DNA of 64,000 bases from Hemileia vastatrix (taxonomy: Eukaryota > Basidiomycota > Pucciniomycetes > Pucciniales > Zaghouaniaceae). Within the stretch, counting starts at the first letter, position 1. Every line of letters starts with the position of its first letter. Below are positions 49,901 through 61,483 of this stretch, one piece after another. The DNA lies in assembly GCA_030280995.1 (NCBI GenBank), contig JASXTE010000008.1, positions 20,613,693-20,677,692 of the forward strand, given 5' to 3'. The position numbers were made by a program, and so were the translations under genes. Under the pieces are notes generated by a model, which was not told the origin of the DNA, ran no database searches, and saw only the letters and a program-made list of their open reading frames with translations.

Positions 49901-50591
49901 GATTTAAGTAGGATTAAGTGAGGTTTAATAAAGGACAGATAAAAGGCTAAATTCATTACTAGTGACTTTTTTCTCAAAATAGTTATAAAATATGTATCAT
50001 TCTGGAATCAAGCTTCAATAAAGTTGAATTGAAACAGAGATAATTTCTAGCAGCACAACACCATATTTACAAAGGTGTAAAATACCTCAAATATTACTCA
50101 TAATATAGGAAGGCAAGGAATCTACAAAATTCACATTTCAAACAAGGATTTATATTTTGAATTTGAAATTGAGAAATGGAATATTATTTTCCAATTTAAA
50201 TATCTATTAGTCATTTTAACAAAAGTTTTCAGTAATCAGATTGAATTTTGATGGTATTTTGTTGTAGATTAATCATTTTGATGAGCCATTTACTCAAAAT
50301 TACTGGTTTCGTTTCTAATATTCCATGTGAAATTCATTACGAATCTTTTTGAAAGTGAATAGTTGACATATTGGATATGCAAAAGCTTATGTTAGATCAA
50401 ATTGAGATCAAAGGGAGTTCAACTGATGATCAAATTAGGTTTTTACAAGATCAAACGGTGATCAATGTAGGTTCATCTTGAGCTCAATTTGTGACAAATC
50501 TCTGACTAAATGTAAGGCCAAACAATTTCCTACATGGTGATGATGTGTGCATAATTCAAGCATAGATTTGTGGCTCAACTGAGTTCAAGCA
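46635..50591. other. Non-coding, strongly AT-rich
   Basis: Nearly 4 kb without recognisable coding content. It contains AT dinucleotide runs at about 46924-46947 and 48666-48685. It makes up the right subterminal part of the big transposon. Confidence 0.45.
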
Positions 50592-50632
50592 AGGGGTATT
50601 GCTAGCAATACCCCCCCATTTTTTCTGTGGTG
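50592..50632 (-). repeat. Right terminal inverted repeat of big transposon
   Basis: Ends CCATTTTTTCTGTGGTG, the inverse of the left terminus, including the same palindrome around TTGCTAGCAA. The ATA target copy follows at 50633-50635. Confidence 0.95.
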
Positions 50633-50635
50633 ATA

Positions 50636-51630
50636 AAACTAAAGTTGAAAGAAAAAAAAAATATCCGAAAATGTTACCTGAAAATATACATTATTTAACT
50701 GAAACTGGTGGTGATGAAGTTAAAGCTGTTATTAATAATACTTTCAAACCTCAATTTATTTATGAAAACCATTCTTTTAATGGTTTAAAAGATGAATCAT
50801 TTAATCAACTCTGCGATCTCATCATAACACTCCACCAAATGGCTTTAGTTCGCTTATCTTTAAGGAATAAGAATTTGTTGGGTGGAATCATGATTGGAAT
50901 TGGATGGAGACTAGGATTTGTTAAAGGTTTTTCTCTTGGTATGTTTAAAGATTTTTCAGGATTTTTTAATATCATTTTACTGAATTTAATTCAAATAGGC
51001 ATTTATTCTTTACTCAGATCTTTATCTAAAGCTGAATTAGATAATGATTTTTGAAATTGGAATACTTTACCTTCATTTAATTCATTTATTGCTCTTCGAC
51101 TTAAAAAACTCTTCAATAAAGCTTTTGAAAAAAATCATGAAGTTGCTATGAGATTTGGAATACCAAACTGGTGCGACTCTGAATGGGAAGATATTAGCAG
51201 AGATTATCTAATGTTTTCAAATGTTATAATCACTCATTCTGGATTTCATAATCGAACTCACACCGACTCAAATGATGCCAATTACCTCACTTATGGAATT
51301 TTCACATATATTCATCCTATCACTGGACAACCTATTCCATCACCTGCTAAAATTAAAGGACATGGATTATATTTCCCGGATCATAGATGTATAATCGATT
51401 TTGGATTAGGAAATGGAATCATCAAAACAGTTTGGAATTCTTCTTACAATAATCACCAAACCACAAAGGCTCCTCCAGGTTTGGAATCTTGTCAAGACTT
51501 CACGCATTTTGGTTGCTCTTTCCAGATCAGTCAAAAGTTAATCCAACGAATAAACAAGTTAAAAAAAGAAGAAAAAGGTAATAAATTTAAACATTATTTA
51601 GGTAGATCTAAAAAGTATGGGGATTTGTAG
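50636..51630 (+). pseudogene. TET/JBP-like dioxygenase, 3' catalytic part (split by transposon)
   Basis: Continues the frame of 20583-20778. The first readable residues are KTKVERKKKYPKMLPENIHY, then HQMALVRLSLRNKNLLGG, then a TGA at 51052-51054, after which the same frame runs on to 51630. The catalytic part shows HTDSND in GFHNRTHTDSNDANYLTYG (HxD iron ligands), GHGLYFPDHRCIIDFGLGNG, the distal His region TVWNSSYNNHQTT, and FTHFGCSFQIS, where the family usually has Arg (TRLG); here it is His, a CG-to-CA-type change. The order and spacing match TET-like 2OG-Fe(II) oxygenases of rust fungi. The gene is disabled by the 29.85-kb insertion and by the TGA. Confidence 0.88.
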
Positions 51631-51910
51631 AGTCACCAAATATTTAATATTCTTCCATAAATTTTTAATAAATAAATATGATATTTCAATTTATGAAATT
51701 AAAGTAATGGGCCCACGACCTTGTGTTGTATAAATGGTAATCATGATAACATTAATTTGTTTCATGGGGTTCCTCTAGCCTATACTTGTGGAAAGTCCCA
51801 AACCTAGTTTCTAGACTTGATCTGCATTTTGGCTCAAGGAATTGTCATTACTTTAAAAGTAGTATATTTGACATATCTTATTTATATATTAATTAATTTA
51901 TGTAATTATA

Positions 51911-52195
51911 TTAAATTTTGATGACTTTCACCCTTTACTTCAATAAAATGCAGGGGAGGGTATTGCCAATTTTTTAAATCTGACATGTGAAATTGATGAC
52001 TTAGAAAAATTTTATGGTACCCACCCCTTGTTTCAATAAAATGCAGGGGAGGGTATTGCCAATTTTTTAAATCTGACATGTGAAATTGATGACTTAGAAA
52101 AATTTGGTGGTACCCACCCCTTGTTTCAATAAAATGCAGGGGAGGGCATTGCCAATTTTTTAAATCTGACATGTGAAATTGATGACTTGGAAAAA
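51911..52195. repeat. 93-bp tandem repeat, three units
   Basis: The block CAATAAAATGCAGGGGAGGG begins at 51941, 52034 and 52127, giving a 93-bp period. The units differ at only a few positions. Because 93 is a multiple of three, a minus-strand open frame (51906-52172) reads through all units; it is a shadow. Confidence 0.9.
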
Positions 52196-52199
52196 TTTA

Positions 52200-54039
52200 G
52201 ATAAGCAAACTTATTGACTAGAAAGTAAAGATAGAAAATTTTTTTTATACATTCAAATTTTTGTCAAAAATAACGTACTATATTCTTTTCCTTTTATAAG
52301 TCAGCATATAGGAAAATATTAACAAAAAGAAATCAAACAAAATTAAATTAACTAGAAAAACAATTTATCAATTGAAAAGGTCAAGTAATTTTTTAATGTC
52401 CTCATAAGATTGGCCATTTTTAACACATTCCATAATGAAATCTTTTTTTTTAAAACTCTCTTGTTTTTCCAATTCACAAGTAGCCATTTCTCTTTGAAAT
52501 TGACAGTCATTTACTCTTTCCATCTGCTCTACCTCAAATTTTTTTTCTTCCAATTCTAAGGCTTGCTGATCTTTCCTTAGCATATGATCAAACTTCATCT
52601 TCTCAAAGTCAAGGGCATTATTTACAATAGTTGATTTTGCTGAGAAAATTAAATTGAAATAAATAAATAAATGAGTTAATGATTAAGATATATAGTAAAC
52701 GAAACTTACTTATATCTTTTTTTTCAAAATAATCCTCAAGGGAGCCAAATGAGCTTGTTGAAGTATTACCACGTTTTAATAGATGGTTCAAGTTCATTGA
52801 AGTTGAGGCTCGACGCTTTAGTTTGCAGTTTGAACAAGAGGCTTCAGGAAGTTCTTCTAAAGCAGCTTCTAAAGTGGTATTCACATTTCCAGAATTGAGA
52901 TTATTTAATGGAGATTGAGTTTGAGTAGGAGGAGACTAGAAAGAAAGAGAAATTCAGAGAAGAATTGAAGAAAAAACAAAAAGTAAACATACATTTAAAT
53001 TTTGGGCCTCTGAGGATTCAGATCTTCTGCGATATAATTGTTCTGCTTGATAGTTGGGATCATCTTCAGCTGAACTATGGTTAGAAGGTGGAGGGGATTG
53101 ATCTTCTTCAAGTAAAGGTGTGTTGGGAGGATGATAGGAAGGTTTGGATCCAGAGGGTATATGCTTAGTAGTATCGTGTAGAAACCAAGGGTTTACATCA
53201 ACTCGGGAGCCAAAAAGATTATCCATTTCCTCATAGAAAGGACACATGACATTGAGCTTTTCGGAAACAGTAGTAATTCCAATCTCCAAATCATCATTGT
53301 CAATACCAAAGCCAGTTTCATTTGCAGCATGATGAGTCTTTTTATATTTTGAATGGTAACTCTTAAATCTCTCCTTCATTTGTTTAGGATTGATATTGAT
53401 TCTCCCCCTTGTTTTCTTCCTTACTTCATTGGCCATCAACAAGTAGCCATTAACCTTTGAAGAAGGTGGACGTCCAATACGAGTGGACTTTTCAAATCCA
53501 AAACATGCTTCAAAATTTGATTTTATTTTAAGGAAGTTTATTATGATGAGATAATCATCCTTTTTAAGCTGACCTGAACCTGCCTTTGATTTTTCAGGTG
53601 TAGGGCTTGCTTTATGAGGAGACTTTTGTGACGAAGCAGATTTTTGAGTTACCTTTTGAGATTTGGAATGTCTGGGAGGCATTATGAAACTGGCACATAA
53701 CAAGAAAAAAGATTAAAAAGTAGAAGAAATAAGTAAAAAAGAATGTAAACATGCCTGGTCAAAATATTGAAAATGTCAGGAAGGGGGGTGTGCCAAGGAT
53801 TGATGGGTAGGTAGCGAGGAAGGTCAGTGTGTCACATTTGACAGGGATGGGGTAAGAAAGGAAGGGATGTTTTGTGGCCAAAATGTGGTTGTGAAAAAAA
53901 ACGGGAAAAAAGTGCTGATTTGAGGTCATAACTGACACCCTTTTTTGATATAAGTGACTTTTTTGCAAAATTTAAGTGCTGATTTGATTTGAAATCCGCA
54001 CTTAAGTTAAGTGCGGATTTGCCAGAACTGACACCCCCT
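52200..54039 (-). mobile_element. PIF/Harbinger copy C, right half
   Basis: The right terminus CCAGAACTGACACCCCCT ends at 54039 and is followed by ATT. The copy includes the full Myb/SANT-like gene but no transposase gene; the left limit (about 52200) is where the tandem repeat ends. It is complementary in content to copy A. Confidence 0.82.
52368..53703 (-). CDS. Harbinger Myb/SANT-like DNA-binding protein, intact (3 exons)
   Basis: Predicted CDS complement(52993..53703, 52710..52935, 52368..52639), up to 402 residues; the likelier start is the second ATG at 53682 (MPPRHSKSQK). These proteins bind the Harbinger termini and help bring the transposase to the nucleus and DNA. Seen: basic Ser/Lys/Pro leader (SASSQKSPHKASPTPEKSKA), trihelix-type Myb/SANT block (DDYLIIINFLKIKSNFEACF … RKKTRGR … MKERFKSYHSKYKK), acidic linker, basic patch CKLKRRAST, and a C-terminal charged coiled coil (LELEEKKFEVEQMERVNDC). 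Introns are 57 and 70 nt, GT-AG. No stops. This is the only complete copy of the gene here, and could serve copy B's transposase in trans. Confidence 0.88.
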
Positions 54040-54482
54040 ATTATATATATATATGACATTTGCCCCCCTAAAAAAATAACACCCTTTTGACCAATCATTT
54101 ATTTCATTTTTTTGGATTTATTTTCATAATTTTAAATACAATTTAAAAGATTAAAGACACCTAAATTTGAAAACTCCCTAATAGGGGGTGTCAGTTCTGG
54201 CAAATCCTCACTTACAAATCTGCACTTAAATTTGACCAAATCCGCACTTATTTAAGTGCGGATTTCCAAAACACACTAGCCCCAATACTGGTGGATTTCA
54301 AAATTAAATAAGTCACTTATTTCACTCAAATCTGCACTTTCTCAACCAAAAGTGCTGATTTAACCATAAAGTCCCATTTCACTGATTTGTCAGCATCACC
54401 CCAATCATACAGAGCAATCCGCAGCATAACACTTCATAACTCAAAACATTGTACATCATTTACATTTTTATACCATATAAGA

Positions 54483-54655
54483 GTCATGCCTTCTTCACTC
54501 TCAAATTGTGATAAGCCACATCAAGCAATGACTTTCATAGCTCTTGATCTCCTCTTAGACTATGATTGTGATTCTGATTCTGATCTTGAAGTAGATTTTC
54601 TTTTTTTTATCAAAAATGGCCAGAAAATGTTACCTTTTTCCTAGAAAGCCTATAG
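54483..54655 (+). pseudogene. Harbinger transposase N-terminal remnant, copy D
   Basis: ATG at about 54486 gives MPSSLSNCDKPHQAMTF and the acidic run, matching the start of the copy B transposase. The frame shifts in the TTTTTT run near 54602 and the rest is deleted. Confidence 0.75.
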
Positions 54656-54659
54656 TAAA

Positions 54660-55657
54660 AAAATCTTACTTATATTTTTTTTTTCAAAATAATCTTAAAG
54701 AGAGCCAATTGAGCTTGTTGAAGTATTACCACATTTTAAAAGATGGTTCAAGTTCATTGAAGTTGAGGGTCATCTCTTTAGTTTGGAGTTTGAACAAGAG
54801 GCTTCAGGAAGTTCATCTAAAGAAGCTTCTAAAGCAGGATTCACATTTCCAGAATCGAGATTATTTAATGGAGTTTGAGTTTGAGTAGGAGGAGACTAGA
54901 AAGAAAGAGAAATTTAGAGAAGAATTGAAGAAAAAAGAAAAAGTAAACATACATTTAAATTTTGGGTCTCTGAGGATTCAGATCTGCTGCGATATAATTA
55001 TTCTGCTTGATAGTCGGGATCATCTTCAGCTGAACTATGGTTAGAAGGTGGAGGGGATTGATCTCCTTCAAGTAAAGATGTTTCGGGAGGATTATAGGAA
55101 GGTTTGGATCCAGAGGGTATATCCTTAGTAGTATCATGTAGAAAACAAGGGTTTACATCAACTTGGGAGCCAAATAGATTATCCATTTCCTCATAGGAAG
55201 GACACATGACATTGGGCTTTTCAGAAACACTAGTAATTCCAATCTCCAAATCATCATCGTCAATACCAAAGCCAGTTTCATTTGCAGAATGATGAGCCTT
55301 TTTATATTTTGATTGATAACTCTTAAATCTCTTCTTCATTTTTTTAGGATTAACATCAATTCTCCCACTTGTTTTCTTCCTTACTTCATTGGCCATCAAT
55401 AAGTAGCCATTAACCTTTGAAGAAAGTGAACTTCCAATATGAGTGGGATTTTCAAATCCAAAACATGCATCATAATTTGATTTTATTTTAAGGAAGTTAA
55501 TTATGATGAGATAATCATCCTTTTTTAGCTGAGCTGACTTTGATTTTTCAGGTGTGGGGCTTGCTTTACGAGGAGACTTTTGTGACAAAGCAGATTTTTG
55601 AGTTACCTTTTGAGTTTTGGAATGTCTGGGAGGCATTATAAAACTGGTACATAACAT
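54660..55657 (-). pseudogene. Harbinger Myb/SANT-like gene, copy D
   Basis: Exon 1 matches copies B and C from MPPRHSKTQKVTQKSA to DDPDYQAE, where a CAA-to-TAA change stops it (ORF end 54998). The remainder of exon 1 and an exon 2 region (54690-54895) are present but the C-terminal coiled-coil exon is lost through the internal deletion. Two residues of the basic leader are also missing relative to copy C. Confidence 0.82.
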
Positions 55658-56053
55658 GAAAAGAGATTAAGAGGTAGAAAAACAGGAAAAAAGTGCTGAT
55701 TTGAGGTCATAACTGACACCCTTTTTTGAAATAAGTGACTTTTTTGCAAAATTTAAGTGCTTATTTGTAAGTGCTGATTTGGTTTAAAATCCACACTTAA
55801 GTTAAGTGCAGATTTTCCAGAACTGAAACCCCCTAATGTGATATGTCTTTTTTTGGGTAAAATAATAATAAATTTTTTCTTAGATAATTTCTTTTTTGAA
55901 TAAATGGCTTACAATATTTCACCCTTTCTGATTCTAATGATATTATTCTGATTTTTGTTACAATAACTAGTTTTAAAAAATAATTCTGAAATTTTAATTA
56001 AACTTAATGCCATGAAAAAATGACTCATTATTATTATAATTATTATAATTATT

Positions 56054-56251
56054 AGGGGGTATTAAATTTAGCAATTTTCTATATTAAAATACCTCTTTTT
56101 TCCATCAAATCAATCATGATTATTTTTTCATATATGGCATAGTTTTCCCTAAAAACACATCTTTACTGAGATATAATGTCAACTCTGTAGCTTTTTTTAT
56201 CTCTTTAAATACCTTTTAAATAATTACAAATTAATAGCTTTGATCCCCCCT
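56054..56251 (+). mobile_element. MITE, AGGGGGTATCAAAG family, copy 3
   Basis: Starts AGGGGGTATTAAATTTAGC, ends GCTTTGATCCCCCCT, flanked by ATT (56051-56053 and 56252-56254). Interior block AAATCAATCATGATTATT shared with copies 1 and 2. Confidence 0.8.
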
Positions 56252-56499
56252 ATTACTATTATTATTGGTATGCTAATATGAGTCTAGATATCTGATTTAT
56301 TTATATTGAGAAATTTTAAGTCATTTGAATGATAATTTTTATGTAAAAAAATGTTTGAAAAGTGATGAAAATTTATTGTCAGGGCTTTACATACATATAT
56401 GAAAATTCATATTATTTTTATTAGGGCAGGGTAGAAGAAATAATTGTGTTATTATTCCACTAATTCTCATACTAATCATGATTAGTTTCATATACCTGA

Positions 56500-59400
56500 T
56501 TTTTTTCTTGTTCAGTGTAGATGAGTGCAACCTAATATAACCTAAAACCCAGCCCTTAAAGAAGCAGCAGAGTGTATTCTTAAGATAGAATGAGGAAGAT
56601 TGGAAAATTTAGAGAAAGAAGAAAGAGGAGAAAAAATATCTCAGACCCAGTTAGATAAAAGAACTTTAATGTATTATAGGGCCTAAGCTCATAGAAAAAA
56701 CATCTACTAATTTACTACTAGTATCTACCCACACTGATACAGAATTTCCTTTGTGTAACAACACATTTATGTAGAAGAAACCTATATCAATATGTCTCAT
56801 TCTTTCCTTTGAGGATTGCTCCTTTAAAATTTTTACCATTGATTGATCTTCCCACTTTGGTTGTAAGGGGTTTTTGAAGCCCATGAGCTAATTTATTATG
56901 TTTCTTACCCATATTCCAAGGCAAGTAAAAGTACTGAGTGCCATAATCTCTGTGTGACATGTTTATTTTGCGAGACATGGCATCTTTTTAGAAATCTAGA
57001 AAATTAGTGAGCTATGAAGGAGAATTTCCATACCACAGATTTAACTTAAAAATTACCTGCCCCAGTTCAAATCCAAGTAGGCCTCTAGTTGACCTGAAAA
57101 AAATGAAAATGGACCTAAAAATAAATTTTTTTACTTGTTTTATCTACATAAGTAAAAAGATTCCTTAGCCTGTTCCACTTTTCTTCATGTGGAAATTTAG
57201 AAAATATGCATAGTATGTGGACTGCATAAGATATATCTGATAATGTACCTGTCTCTATGTAGCTCATATAGAGCCTAATTGATAGGTATTCTGTAGATTA
57301 TATTTCATTTGCAAATTTATGGGGTGCAGTTAGAGATATATTTTCTGGAAGGGTAATGTATTTCTCAACATATGGTTGATAGAAATTTTGTAGGATTATG
57401 TTGATTAGATGTGTTTGGTTCATTGATAAAACTTCTTGTGGTTTAATTTTTGAGATTCCCACTATCAGTTCAAGAGTATTTGCCCATTTAATGGTAGGGA
57501 TTTTCTTTATACAGGACTCTAGGGACTTAAGGGTTTCCAGAGAATTACCTGTGACTAAAACATTGTTGAAATGTATCCAGATAAAAGAGGTAATGTTTCT
57601 TTTGTGAGAGAATATATGCTGTTATTTAATTTTCAAAATTCTTACCTGGAATTAACAAGAGTACTTCTAATGTGTTGCCACAATCATCTCACCACTTGAA
57701 AGCTTCTATACAGTTATTTTATTAGTGTTAGAGGCAGAAAATCTTTCATATTCTATCCTGGTGGATCTTTCACCCAGAGCTCTTTTTCTATTGGACTATG
57801 AAAGTAATCCACAATTAAATCAAAAAAGTGGATAGACTATTTATTGACTGCTGCAATTTTTATGATTAATTGTTGTGACAAGAAATTAGCCATTTTTGCC
57901 AAGGTTTCAATAAAGTCGATTACAGTGACTTGTTTGAAGACTTTTGCAACATATCTGGCCTTGATTTTTTGAAATAGGTTTGAACCTCATCTAGAATCAA
58001 GTATTCTTGTGTTCTCAGATGGATTTTCTCTTTTCAATACTTTTGTGATTTGCATGTTGGCCATCTCTTGTTCACACACTAGCTGATTTCATTTCCTCTT
58101 TAAGAATTTTTAGAACTGGTAGAGTGAAGAATCCTGAGTTCTTTTAGATTTTAGAAATAAGAGACTCTTTTTCACCAGAAATCTTCTTGCATAAAGCTTT
58201 TTTAAGTTCAAGTAAAAGTTACTCAGGTGAGACCATGTTTATAATTTCATCTATCAAAATTTTATTTAGTGTGTCTGTATATTGGATTGTACCAAACATT
58301 TCCCAGGAAAACACTATCTCAGTTTTTTTTTGGTTGGATCCCAGAATAGCCAGCCTTTGGATCCTTTCAGGTATTTCACTATGGAAGTTTTTTTTTTGCT
58401 CTATTGCCTTACCCTTGTCTTTTTTCTTTTGCAATGTGCATATATTCCAGTTCACCAAAGTTTCTAAGGAGGTTCAACTGGGGCTTCACATTGAACATGG
58501 CCTTGTATGGTATCATCATTTTAAGATTTTTTTTATGAAGGTTTTTGAGTATGAAGACTTCCCATCAATAGGGAAACCCCAGAAAAACTATGGGGGGTAC
58601 TTATGTGAAGAATTATGTGCCCCATTTCTTTATAATTTGATTTAATATGTCAACCCTTCCACTCTGAGTGTGTAATTATGGAAAGGTTGTTTTGTGGACT
58701 ATCCCTTTTTATCAAAAAAAAGAGAGGCTAACTCTATATTCTTGAATTTGTTTCCATTTTCTGATCTGAAAATCTTGATGTGACTTTTTGTCAGGTTTTC
58801 TAGTCTTGTGATAGTTTTCATCATGACATTTTTAGTTTCAGACTTGTTTATCAGAAATGAAACTCACCATAAGAGTTGAATATTTCTTTTATTTTACAGG
58901 TTTACAAGTTGTTTTCAAAGGTGAGTTCTTTGAGGGGTCCAATAAGGTTTTCTGTAAGTAATTTGAGCTTTATTGGTCCTTATCCTGATGTGTCTAACAG
59001 GAACATTCTTTTAATTTTGAATATTTGATATGAATGACATTTAATATTTCCTGCAGGTAATTTATCAGGAAAAAAATGTTCCATTTTTCCTGAAATTATT
59101 TTTTTTTACTTGAATTAATGAAACATGACAAAACTTACAATTCCAAGAGTAAATTCCCTCCTCAACTTTGTTTTATACTATAGTGGGAAGCTTTACATCC
59201 AATAAATTAAGTGGTATTGTAAAAGTAGTTACATTAGGCCTTAGGGTCTGATATGAAGGAGTTTTGGTAAAAGAAATTTTCAATTCTGTCTGCATGAAGG
59301 GTTTAAAAGGTAATGTAGTGGTATTAATGGAGATTGAAAAACCCTTTTTCTATTTTTCTGTTTGGCTATAAGGCATTGAAGGCCATATTTCCAGAATAAA

Positions 59401-61066
59401 AAAAATTCACTTCAAGTTTTCACCAGAATCTTACCATTAAGAAGTGCAGCAGGAGAAATCAAATTACCTAAAGCCACCAAACAGTAGAGTACTTGGCTAA
59501 TATTTATAATCTCCCCATGAATCCCAGTAAACTGTATTTTTTCCAATCCTGTAATAAAGTTCTTAGCTCTTTTATTTACTATGCTCAAAGGAATTGGTTT
59601 GGTTAAAAGTTTGGAATTGACTCACAGCTCCTGTTTAATAGTTGATTGATGGATAGAACCTGTGTCTAGTAGGGCAGTTTTATTGCAGCTTTTTGACTGA
59701 ATAGGTATTCTCTCTATCAGGACTAAAGCTTCCAGCTATTCTTGTGAATCATTTCAACAATTTAAGATTGTTTTTCAGAAGGCTTGTTGTTGGAAGGAGC
59801 AGGTTTGATGGTTCAGTATAGCCTTCTTAAGTATGTAGTTTTATAGTTATCCATTTTCAATGATGTCCATTTTTGAACTGGTAAGGGAAGTTGGTCCTTA
59901 GATGACATTGGTACTGGTGTAGTACCAGATATAATTCCCTATACAATTTTCCTGATTGTGGTAGAGGATGTGAGAGTCAGTTTCCCATCTGGATTCCATA
60001 TTTCAGGGGCTTATAACAATTCAACTGAACTCTATCTGGTTAATTGCAGTTCCAACATGGTGGAGTTTTAGGGGGCTAGAGCTTTATTCTCCTTATTTTT
60101 GACTGAAGTGTTTTTTGAGAATGATTTACATTCAGATGACAACTTTCAAATTGGGAAGAAAGGTTTTTTATTGAATATGGGGTTAAAATTAAATTTTTAT
60201 GAGTTTTATGAAAAGCCCAGAAAATTGATAAGAACTATTTTAAGGAGGGATATCAACCAGATACTTTAATGCTTAACTCATTTTATTTTAAGACTTTGCT
60301 GTAAAACATTGCATTTCTCTTCATTAATTGTTCTATTAAAATGACTAAGATGTTGTACTTGTTAATTTCTGCCTCATGCTTTTTGAAATTATCAAGACTC
60401 TTCTTAAATCCTGTCATGAGAAGTATTGGATTACCAAAATATATTCCAGGCTCAAGTTAGAAAATCCATCCAATGAATTTGGTTTTGATGCCTTTGATTG
60501 AATATATAAATGAGAGTTCAGTTCCTGGTAGAGAGAAGAGACTTTTAAAATTTCCACCCATTGTGCCTTGCTTCCTGGGGAGACAGAATTAAGCACAATG
60601 GCTCAAGAAATTTTTTTCCTTAGGTAAAGTTGATGGTAGTACATTTTTACAACAGATAAAGCTATTTGTCTATATATTTTCTGAATTATAACTATTTAAT
60701 GTCCCTCTATCTGTAATTGAAGCTTGAGTCATATGTTTTAAGGATGTTTTTCCAGGTCTACAAGTCCTGTTTCATGTTGGATACCATTTGTGAGAAGGTT
60801 CATCTTTTTTTCATGGTCCCATAGTCAAGTAAGCTTTTGCATAGGCAAAAATGATGTGGTGCTTTGAGAGATAGAGTTGGTCTACAGAGGTTTTAGAACA
60901 TTTTTTTCTTGCTTTTGGGGTATTCAAGGTTGAAGGTTATGGCTGTGGGTTTATTGGGGCTGAAGTTTGTGGCTGTATTGGGTTTTGAGTGATCAAGATA
61001 ATCCTGTTTTTGTCTTTTGGGTTTTGGTGTTTGTTTTTTAAGGTCTTTTGGTTGGGGTGATGACAT
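56500..61066 (-). pseudogene. Ty1/Copia relic on the minus strand
   Basis: Read right to left: a gag-like start MSSPQPKDLKKQTPK (ATG at 61066), a zinc-knuckle-like CWNCN (about 60040), protease LLDTGSIHQST (about 59650-59680), integrase C-terminal part PYKAMFNVKPQLNLLRNFGE (about 58450-58530), RT with LWVKDPPG (about 57770), a catalytic box reading VYNNVLVTGNS (family YVDD; about 57570), and RNase H end MVKILKEQSSKERMRHID (about 56800). Many stops and frame changes: non-functional. Boundaries are approximate; no clear LTR pair was delimited. Confidence 0.82.
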
Positions 61067-61204
61067 TGTTATTGATTTTTTATTTTTTTATTTCTTTTTT
61101 TAGTAAGAAAAGATTTGTTTAGTAAAATTAAGAAAGAAGAAACAAAAATGAAAAATGAAAAAACTGAGTAGTGAGCAAATGAAAAAAGGAAAAAAAGTTT
61201 TTTG

Positions 61205-61483
61205 GATAGTTGCATGTCCACAAAAATACTTTTCAGATCATAAATTTATGATGGACTTTGGCTTATAAAATGGGACTATCAAAGCGATTTTGAACTCTTA
61301 AAGAGATAATCATCAAACTAATAAGGCAGAAACTTGATTGGAATCTTGTGAAAAGTTTATTCATTTTGGATTTTCTTTCAAGATCAATCAAAGTTTGATA
61401 AAAGGGGTAAGTAAAGTAAGGGGTGAAGGGTCAATGTCTATTAAACCACTAGGGAGGGGCTCTAAATATGGTAATTAAAGGAT
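61205..61483 (+). pseudogene. TET/JBP-like dioxygenase C-terminal relic
   Basis: The frame reads KYFSDHKFMMDFGL, stop, NGTIKAILNS, stop, RDNHQTNKAE, stop, LESCEKFIHFGFSFKINQSL, aligning residue for residue with the last about 90 residues of the gene ending at 51630 (FPDHRCIIDFGLGNGIIK … NNHQTTKA … LESCQDFTHFGCSFQI). Only this tail is present. The non-coding sequence after it (about 61550-61600, TAAGCCCCTGGGCTGTATAA) also resembles that after 51700, so gene and 3' flank were duplicated together. Confidence 0.8.

Larger units (their letters stand above)
20779..50632. mobile_element. 29.85-kb Plavaka/CACTA-like DNA transposon
   Basis: The element is defined by 41-bp terminal inverted repeats (20779-20819 and 50592-50632, 39/41 matching) and by a 3-bp duplication ATA on each side (20776-20778, 50633-50635). 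The two flanks form one continuous reading frame when the element is removed. Inside are a SNF2 ATPase, a Tnp2/Plavaka-like transposase, two apparently paralogous unknown genes, a third unknown gene, a TET/JBP-like dioxygenase and hairpin-rich non-coding DNA. CACTA-type elements make 2-3-bp duplications and start CAC, which fits. Harbinger copy B (32735-36078) is a later insertion. The transposase gene has no break, whereas the SNF2 and dioxygenase genes do, so the copy may be partly inactive. Confidence 0.9.
54183..55834 (+). mobile_element. PIF/Harbinger copy D, internally deleted
   Basis: A 1652-bp element with left end AGGGGGTGTCAGTTCTGG, a right end with one change (CCAGAACTGAAACCCCCT), and AAT on both sides (54180-54182, 55835-55837). 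It keeps the first about 160 bp of transposase coding sequence, then jumps near 54655 into the 3' part of the Myb-like gene. It is more diverged from A-C than they are from each other. Confidence 0.88.

Noticed and set aside
51906..52172. Repeat protein on the minus strand
   Set aside because: It is the 93-bp tandem repeat read in a frame that happens to lack stops.
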